Below are positions 5,541 through 9,953 of a stretch of 9,953 nucleotides of DNA, in pieces (positions within the stretch are counted from its first letter, which is position 1; every line of letters begins with the position of its first letter). The position numbers and the translations under genes were made by a program. Origin of the DNA: Candidatus Subteraquimicrobium carltonvillense (GTDB taxonomy: Bacteria > Actinomycetota > Aquicultoria > Subteraquimicrobiales > Subteraquimicrobiaceae). Where the stretch lies: positions 1 to 9,953 of the forward strand of contig DDKQ01000052.1 of the NCBI GenBank assembly GCA_002339355.1, given 5' to 3'. The notes under the pieces were generated by a model. It worked only from the letters and a program-made list of their open reading frames with translations, had not been told where the DNA came from and did no database searches.

Positions 5541-6925
5541 CTGTATCTCAGATTCTATTGGCCACAAACGGAGAACTTTTGAATGGCTTACCTCAGCGGG
5601 TTATAAACGATATTAGCATCGATACTCGCACCTTGAAGCCGGGTGATTTATTCATTCCCATCAAAGGCGATCATTACGATGGCCATCAGTTTCTTAAGTG
5701 CGCTTTGGAGAAAGGAGCTTGTGGTTTCCTCACCCAGAGGTGGGATAAGGCGTTAAAGAATATCTTTGGCGAGTTAAAGGAGGAAACAATTGTAATAAGG
5801 GTTGAGGATGGTCTAAAAGCTCTTCAGGATTTAGCGCAGTATTTGCGAGGACAGCTAAGAGTCGAAGTCGTTGGGATCACGGGCAGTACGGGAAAGACTT
5901 GCACAAAGGATATGCTCGCCAACGTGTTATCTCAAAGGATGAAGGTGATTTGGTCCGAAAGAAACTACAATAATGAAATCGGTGTCCCCCTTACCATTCT
6001 TAAAGCTGAGCAGGGTACTCAGATACTGGTCGTGGAAATGGCCATGCGAGGGTTGGGCCAAATTCGTGAGCTTGCGGAGATTGCTCATCCCACAATAGGA
6101 TTGGTAACGAATGTTGGGAAAACCCACTTTGAATTCTTGGGTTCTGAGGAGTTAATTGCCCAGGCAAAAAGCGAATTGGTTGAAGCTATACCCGAAGATG
6201 GCATCGTCTTTTTGAATCAAGATGACTTCTGGACAGAGAGGTTAAAATCCTTAAGCCGGGCACAGGTGTTAACCTTCGGACTTTCAGAACTTTCAAATTT
6301 TCGTGCCTGCGATATTAATGTGGATTCCATGGGTAAGCCTTCCTTTAAAATCCTTTCGAACAGGGGAGATATTTGGGTGAATTTGCCCATTCTAGGAAGA
6401 CATAATGTTTACAATGCTCTGGCTACCTTTGTCATAGCTTCCTATTTGGATCTACCCCTGGAGGATATCAAAAACGGTTTGGAGACATGCACTTTATCCG
6501 GGATGCGAATGCAATTATTGACCACGCCCAAGGGAATCACCATTTTAAATGATGCTTACAATGCCAATCCTACCTCCATGAGAGCAGCCTTAATAGCTCT
6601 CGGGGATATAAAATCGCAGTCGCGAAAAATAGCCGTTTTGGGGGATATGTTGGAACTGGGAGAAATCACAGACGTTTCCCATTTCGAACTAGGTAAATTT
6701 GTAAAAGAGGTAGGCGTAAATACCCTCATCACGGTTGGGAAGAGGAGTAAACGAATAGCCGAGGGAGCCTTACAAAGTGGCATGGATTCGAAGGAAGTTA
6801 TCTCTTGTGATACTTCCACTGAAGCAGCGCGGATTTTAAATCGGATGCTAGAACAAGGGGATATAGTCTTGATAAAGGCCTCTCGGGCAATGAAGTTAGA
6901 GGAGGTAGCCGAGTCTTTGCTGTAG
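5528..6925 (+). CDS. murF: UDP-N-acetylmuramoyl-tripeptide--D-alanyl-D-alanine ligase (MurF)
   Basis: MurF adds D-Ala-D-Ala to the UDP-MurNAc-tripeptide, the last cytoplasmic step before MraY. The 465-residue product has the Mur ligase layout: an N-terminal substrate-binding domain with DTRTLKPGDLFIPIKGDHYDGH, then the P-loop GITGSTGKT (116-124). VVEMAMRGLGQI follows, then K214 at the carbamylated-Lys position (QAKSEL), and NDAYNANPTSM in the C-terminal part. Family members usually have EMGMRGPGEI; the Ala, Leu and Gln variants here look mild. The GTG start lies 13 nt inside the murE 3' end, with AAGGA (5513-5517) in the murE frame, which indicates translational coupling. A 345-nt non-coding gap follows, unusual inside a dcw cluster. 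Confidence 0.97.
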   Translation: MFPLTVSQILLATNGELLNGLPQRVINDISIDTRTLKPGDLFIPIKGDHYDGHQFLKCALEKGACGFLTQRWDKALKNIFGELKEETIVIRVEDGLKALQDLAQYLRGQLRVEVVGITGSTGKTCTKDMLANVLSQRMKVIWSERNYNNEIGVPLTILKAEQGTQILVVEMAMRGLGQIRELAEIAHPTIGLVTNVGKTHFEFLGSEELIAQAKSELVEAIPEDGIVFLNQDDFWTERLKSLSRAQVLTFGLSELSNFRACDINVDSMGKPSFKILSNRGDIWVNLPILGRHNVYNALATFVIASYLDLPLEDIKNGLETCTLSGMRMQLLTTPKGITILNDAYNANPTSMRAALIALGDIKSQSRKIAVLGDMLELGEITDVSHFELGKFVKEVGVNTLITVGKRSKRIAEGALQSGMDSKEVISCDTSTEAARILNRMLEQGDIVLIKASRAMKLEEVAESLL

Positions 6926-6940
6926 AACTTTTATATGTAC

Positions 6941-6982
6941 ATTCACAATTTCAAGTGTGGGTCATAGTTCCTGGTTGTGAAT
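6941..6982 (+). repeat. Inverted repeat 15 nt after the murF stop
   Basis: ATTCACAA (6941-6948) is the exact reverse complement of TTGTGAAT (6975-6982), with 26 nt between the arms and possible G-T pairs extending inward. It is placed like a 3' mRNA structure of murF or a protein-binding site. It lacks the G+C-rich stem and T-run of an intrinsic terminator. Confidence 0.4.
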
Positions 6983-7062
6983 AAAACAAAGGGCCTTGAG
7001 CTTGGGGTTCGCTTTAGACTGCTCTTGTTGCAGTGCTAAATTGACATCCGCACGGATCAAAG

Positions 7063-7151
7063 GCCGCAGGCTCCCCGACAAGTCGGGGAACAGCGGCGGC
7101 ACCCGTACGGGTCGCCCTGAGAGAGCCGCAGCCCCGACCTCTCGGGGCAGC
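7063..7151 (+). repeat. Tandem palindromic unit, two copies flanking a third palindrome
   Basis: Unit A (7063-7094) and unit B (7125-7151) both start GCCGCAG, contain CCCCGA-N4-TCGGGG and end in CAGC. The stems are identical, but the loops differ (CAAG at 7079-7082, CCTC at 7138-7141). In A, GCCGC (7063-7067) can pair with GCGGC (7093-7097) to extend the stem. In B the stem reaches 7 bp (GCCCCGA/TCGGGGC, 7131-7148). Between them, ACCCGTACGGGT (7101-7112) is a perfect palindrome. GAGAGCC (7121-7127) can also pair with GGCTCTT (7171-7177) around unit B. Composition over 7061-7160 is 74% G+C, far above the neighbouring genes. Confidence 0.7.
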
Positions 7152-7270
7152 AGCTAGCGCCTGTAAGGATGGCTCTTAGAGATCACTCTATTTATGTTTA
7201 GGGCACAAGAGATTAGATTTACGACACACCATAATTTCAAGTTTCAATAGTTTGGGATAAGGAAAATTAG

Positions 7271-8284
7271 ATGGTAATCTCAAGGATATACTATTATCCA
7301 ACTTATCAACTTTTTCTAACTGCTGGTCTTTCCCTTTTGGGAGTTGTTATTCTTATACCTTTATGGATAAAGATTTTAAAATCGAGAAATATTGGACAAA
7401 TTGTGCGGACCGATGGACCTCAGGAACATTTACAAAAACAGGGTACTCCTACCATGGGAGGTCTTCTAATCCTCGTGGTTGTAACCTTCACCTTCCTTCT
7501 CATGTCCCGAGTTAGAGGGTTTACGTACTCAAGCATTTTAGCGCTGCTGACCGCTTTATCCTGTGGATTGTTGGGTTTTTTTGATGATTATTGCAAAGTT
7601 ATAAAGGCGAGGTCTTTAGGACTTAAGGCCAGAACCAAGCTTTCTTGGCAACTCATTATTTCACTTGCCTTTGGTTGGATAGCCGTAAAATATCTTCACC
7701 TTTCGACATCCGTCGCCCTTCCCCTTACCGGAATCACTCTTGATCTCGGCTGGTTTTATTATATATTTCTTTTTCTCATCATCTCTGCCACCACGAATAG
7801 CGTCAATCTAACGGATGGCCTTGATGGTCTAGCTGCAGGCACGGTAACTTTAGTTATGATGGCCTATGCTGGTATAGCCTTTCGACAGGATTGCCTCGAT
7901 TTAGCGATTTTTTGCGCAGCTATAGGTGGAGCTTGCATTGGTTTTCTATGGTATAATTCGTATCCCGCTGATATTTTTATGGGTGATACCGGCGCATTGG
8001 GTTTGGGAGGAGCCATTGCAGCTTTAGCCGTTTTGACAAAAACGGAGCTTTTCCTCCTCCTTATAGGAGGTATATACGTCATAGAGACTCTATCGGTCAT
8101 CATTCAGGTCGTTTGCTACAAGCGATTCAAAAAGCGGGTATTTAAGATGACCCCCATCCACCACCACTTTGAAATCCTTGGTTGGTCGGAGACAAAGGTG
8201 ATGATAAGATTCTGGATTGTATCTGGAGCCTTAGCTGGGTTGGGATTCGCTCTGTACTTCATAGCTACCATGAAAGGTGGTTAA
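7271..8284 (+). CDS. mraY: Phospho-N-acetylmuramoyl-pentapeptide-transferase (MraY)
   Basis: MraY is an integral membrane enzyme that transfers phospho-MurNAc-pentapeptide from UDP to undecaprenyl phosphate, producing lipid I. The 337-residue product has about ten hydrophobic segments and every family signature. These are GTPTMGG in the N-terminal third, the Mg-binding pair D105-D106 in FFDDYCK, NLTDGLDG at 179-186, and FMGDTGALGLGG with D239. The cytoplasmic His cluster H297-H299 lies in TPIHHHFE. The length is between those of the Bacillus (324) and E. coli (360) enzymes. TAAGGA (7258-7263) lies 7 nt before the ATG. The stop is 3 nt before murD. The long structured gap upstream suggests its mRNA may have its own 5' end, but no clear promoter was seen. 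Confidence 0.98.
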   Translation: MVISRIYYYPTYQLFLTAGLSLLGVVILIPLWIKILKSRNIGQIVRTDGPQEHLQKQGTPTMGGLLILVVVTFTFLLMSRVRGFTYSSILALLTALSCGLLGFFDDYCKVIKARSLGLKARTKLSWQLIISLAFGWIAVKYLHLSTSVALPLTGITLDLGWFYYIFLFLIISATTNSVNLTDGLDGLAAGTVTLVMMAYAGIAFRQDCLDLAIFCAAIGGACIGFLWYNSYPADIFMGDTGALGLGGAIAALAVLTKTELFLLLIGGIYVIETLSVIIQVVCYKRFKKRVFKMTPIHHHFEILGWSETKVMIRFWIVSGALAGLGFALYFIATMKGG

Positions 8285-8287
8285 AAT

Positions 8288-9661
8288 ATGGATTTTTCTG
8301 GGAAGAAAGTACTCGTAGTGGGAATGGCTCGCAGTGGAATGGCCGCTGCAGAGAGGCTGAATGATTTGGGCGCATCGGTATCCATAGTGGATTGTGCCAG
8401 GAATACTATCCTTGAACAGAGGGCTTTGCAATTGGAGGAAAGGGGCATCAGCACTAGGTTGGGGAATCATAGTTTTGGTGATCTCAACGGCAAAGAGTTG
8501 GTGGTTGTCAGCCCGGGCGTTCCCCATAAAATACCATTCCTGGCGGAGGCGAGGCGACGCGGCATCCCCGTGTGGAGCGAGATCGAACTCGCCTACTCTC
8601 TCATTAACTTGAGAGAGCTCAATGTTTCCATAATTGGAGTCACGGGAACCAATGGGAAGACAACAACCACTTTATTATTGGGGGAGATTTTTAAAAGGGA
8701 CAAGCGCCCGGCCATCGTTGCTGGGAACATCGGGCATCCTTTGGTAAAATGCGTTGAAGAACTCGAAGACGGGACCACCTTAATCGTAGAACTTTCGAGT
8801 TTTCAACTTAAGAATATAGTTCATTTTAAATCCCATATCGGTGTACTTCTCAACATCACACAGGACCACTTGGATTGGCACCTGAATTTCGAGGATTATA
8901 TCCAGGCAAAAAGTCGGATATTTTTAAACCAGGATGAAGGAGATTACACCGTAGTAAATTATGATGATCCTCTAGCCCGAGGACTTCTCCCCGCGGTGAA
9001 GACTACCCTGATACCCTTCAGTAAATTTAGGACATTCGGGAAGGGGGTCTATATAAGAGGCGATAAAATTGTGGCCAATCTGAGAGGCAATGAAACCGTA
9101 ATTTGCAAGATCGATAAGTTAAGGATAAAAGGCGAGCATAATCTGGATAACGCTCTTGCGGCTACTGCAGCTGCTCTTTTATCATGGGTTTCCCCGGAAG
9201 CCATAAATCAAGCCCTTTGCGATTTCTCAGGAGTTGAACACAGGTTGGAATATGTTCTCACCATCGATGGCATAGATTATTATAACGATTCCAAAGCCAC
9301 CAATCCGGGGGCGACGATCAAGGCTTTAACGGCTTTTAATCGCCCCGTAATTTTGCTTTTGGGGGGAAGGAATAAGGGAAATAGCTTTGAAGATATGGCT
9401 CGAGAGATTAAGAAGAGAGTAAAAGCCGTGGTTTTATTCGGGGAGGCTACCTCAGAAATTAAAGCCATTTTGGGTGAGGGATCAAAGGTTCATTGCGCCT
9501 CCTCCGTTTCAGAAGCTGTTTTTATGGCAAAGGAACTGGCGGAGTTGGGAGATGTGGTACTTTTCTCTCCAGCTTGTGCCAGTTTCGATATGTTCTCTAA
9601 TTTTGAGGAGAGGGGGGGAGTCTTCAAGGAGACTGTATTGAGTTTTAGAAATCCAATATAG
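8288..9661 (+). CDS. murD: UDP-N-acetylmuramoylalanine--D-glutamate ligase (MurD)
   Basis: MurD adds D-glutamate to UDP-MurNAc-L-Ala, the step before MurE. The 457-residue product opens with a Rossmann-like domain (KKVLVVGMARSGMAAAERL) that binds UDP. The P-loop GVTGTNGKTTTT starts at 117. SSFQL and the DHLDWH motif follow, then K208 at the carbamylated-Lys position (QAKSRI). NDSKATNPGAT and the C-terminal FSPACASFDMF complete the family pattern. The length is close to Bacillus MurD (451). AAAGGTGG (8273-8280) overlaps the end of mraY and lies 7 nt before the ATG, so the pair is translationally linked. The TAG stop at 9659-9661 lies within copy 2 of the interspersed element, so the final codon or two may derive from that element. 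Confidence 0.98.
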   Translation: MDFSGKKVLVVGMARSGMAAAERLNDLGASVSIVDCARNTILEQRALQLEERGISTRLGNHSFGDLNGKELVVVSPGVPHKIPFLAEARRRGIPVWSEIELAYSLINLRELNVSIIGVTGTNGKTTTTLLLGEIFKRDKRPAIVAGNIGHPLVKCVEELEDGTTLIVELSSFQLKNIVHFKSHIGVLLNITQDHLDWHLNFEDYIQAKSRIFLNQDEGDYTVVNYDDPLARGLLPAVKTTLIPFSKFRTFGKGVYIRGDKIVANLRGNETVICKIDKLRIKGEHNLDNALAATAAALLSWVSPEAINQALCDFSGVEHRLEYVLTIDGIDYYNDSKATNPGATIKALTAFNRPVILLLGGRNKGNSFEDMAREIKKRVKAVVLFGEATSEIKAILGEGSKVHCASSVSEAVFMAKELAELGDVVLFSPACASFDMFSNFEERGGVFKETVLSFRNPI

Positions 9662-9706
9662 GCTAGACATAAATCTCCTACGGCAGAAGCTCTTTTTGCC
9701 AAACTG
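9658..9706 (+). repeat. Interspersed element, copy 2 (overlapping the murD stop)
   Basis: ATAGGCTAGACATAAAT, then CGGCAGAAGCTCTTTTTGCC and AAACTG, repeat the element at 3898-3945 with one substitution in the first 17 bases and small indels. The TAG of its ATAGG is the murD stop codon. The GGCA/TGCC pairing potential is retained. Confidence 0.65.
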
Positions 9707-9729
9707 TTCTTAAGCAAAGGAGTGGTTTT

Positions 9730-9882
9730 AAATTCTAAGCACAAAGCACCAAATTCTAAACAATATTAAATGACCAAACATGTCCTGAGCAAAGTCGAAG
9801 GAATCCAAAGGTTCAAAACAAAATGAAATAGGGTTTAGGATTTCAAAAATTTTGGATTTTGAATTTGTTTAGGATTTAGGTG
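9730..9882. repeat. MITE-like imperfect inverted repeat downstream of murD
   Basis: The left arm (9747-9778) begins CACCAAATTCTAAACAA and the reverse complement of the right arm (9851-9882) begins CACCTAAATCCTAAACAAA. The arms agree at about three-quarters of positions by eye, with small indels. Sub-repeats are AAATTCTAA at 9730 and 9751, and GTTTAGGATTT at 9833 and 9867. Between the arms lies TCCTGAGCAAAGTCGAAGGA (9783-9802), which from memory is a dispersed motif in many environmental bacterial genomes. No transposase is present. Confidence 0.6.
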
Positions 9883-9943
9883 TAATGTTTACGCACATTG
9901 GTAACAGTTCTCTGACATAAAATATTGATTTCTTCTCTGGCGT

Positions 9944-9947
9944 GGAG
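9944..9947 (+). promoter_or_regulatory. Shine-Dalgarno site for a gene starting just past the right edge
   Basis: GGAG is followed by only six bases (TAAGAC) before the window ends, so a start codon would be expected within the next few bases outside it. In this cluster order ftsW or murG would be next. This is inference from position only. Confidence 0.35.
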
Positions 9948-9953
9948 TAAGAC

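Larger units (their letters stand above)
6926..7270. other. Non-coding gap between murF and mraY
   Basis: No convincing open frame on either strand fills this 345-nt stretch. It holds an 8-bp inverted repeat just after murF (6941-6982), a 74% G+C island of palindromes (7061-7160) and ordinary A/T-rich leader before mraY. AATTTCAAGT occurs near both ends (6947-6956 and 7233-7242), which might mark insertion boundaries. TTGACA at 7041-7046 has no partner -10, and CATAAT at 7230-7235 has no good -35. No convincing promoter for mraY was found. Confidence 0.7.

Noticed and set aside
7000..7060. Possible tRNA fragment because of GGGTTCGC (around 7005-7012)
   Set aside because: No acceptor, D or anticodon stem can be placed around it.
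7041..7069. TTGACA at 7041-7046 as the -35 of an mraY promoter
   Set aside because: Bases 16-18 nt downstream (around CCGCAG) bear no resemblance to a -10 hexamer.
7131..7148. Intrinsic terminator after murF (GCCCCGA/TCGGGGC hairpin)
   Set aside because: The stem is strong but no T-run follows; AGCAGCTAG comes next.
7207..7235. CATAAT at 7230-7235 as a -10 for mraY
   Set aside because: No -35-like hexamer is found at 16-18 nt upstream and there is no extended -10 TG, so support is too weak to list.
8182..8364. Small plus-strand frame spanning the mraY-murD junction, and other frames lying inside the eight genes on either strand
   Set aside because: They are overprints of genes with clear family motifs, have no ribosome binding sites of note and show no recognisable protein features.
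9898..9926. Promoter for the next gene (TTGGTA with TAAAAT)
   Set aside because: The spacing is only 14 nt, and with 17 nt spacing the -10 becomes AATATT. Not a credible promoter.

Overview
The window is the front two-thirds of a bacterial division and cell wall (dcw) cluster. Eight intact genes lie on the + strand in canonical order: mraZ, rsmH (mraW), ftsL, ftsI (class B penicillin-binding protein), murE, murF, mraY and murD. All Mur enzymes keep their catalytic motifs. MurE carries the DNPR signature of meso-diaminopimelate-adding enzymes, so the peptidoglycan is probably of the DAP type. The gene order, the presence of mraZ, strong Shine-Dalgarno sites, frequent GTG starts and moderate base composition suit a Gram-positive-like or deep-branching, probably uncultured lineage. 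I cannot name the phylum from this window alone. The chain presumably continues with ftsW/murG past the right edge: a GGAG site lies about 6 nt before the window ends.

Layout. Positions 1-39 hold the first codons of a divergent minus-strand gene cut by the window edge. Positions 110-232 are the control region of the cluster: A/T tracts, a good sigma-70-type promoter (TTGAAG-N17-TAGAAT) and four TGG units spaced exactly 10 bp apart, which I read as the MraZ operator. mraZ to ftsI (233-3885) follow with small gaps. A second, extended -10 promoter sits before murE (around 4000-4029). It also shows that murE starts at GTG 4065 and not at the upstream ATG 4020. murE and murF overlap by 13 nt. mraY and murD are 3 nt apart.

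How the genes work together. MraZ represses the cluster and RsmH methylates 16S rRNA. FtsL and FtsI belong to the septal synthesis machinery. MurD, MurE and MurF add D-Glu, meso-DAP and D-Ala-D-Ala in turn to UDP-MurNAc-L-Ala. MraY transfers the resulting pentapeptide sugar to undecaprenyl phosphate to make lipid I.

The genes themselves are ordinary. The unusual material is the structured or repetitive DNA in and between them. It includes two perfect palindromes at the mraZ-rsmH junction that appear to have erased the normal rsmH start codon, and a 16-bp hairpin inside the ftsL coding sequence. It also includes a matching 48-nt element after both ftsI and murD, and a 74% G+C island of tandem palindromes between murF and mraY. 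A MITE-like imperfect inverted repeat follows murD. I saw no new enzymatic system, CRISPR array, RNA gene of a known family, or transposase.
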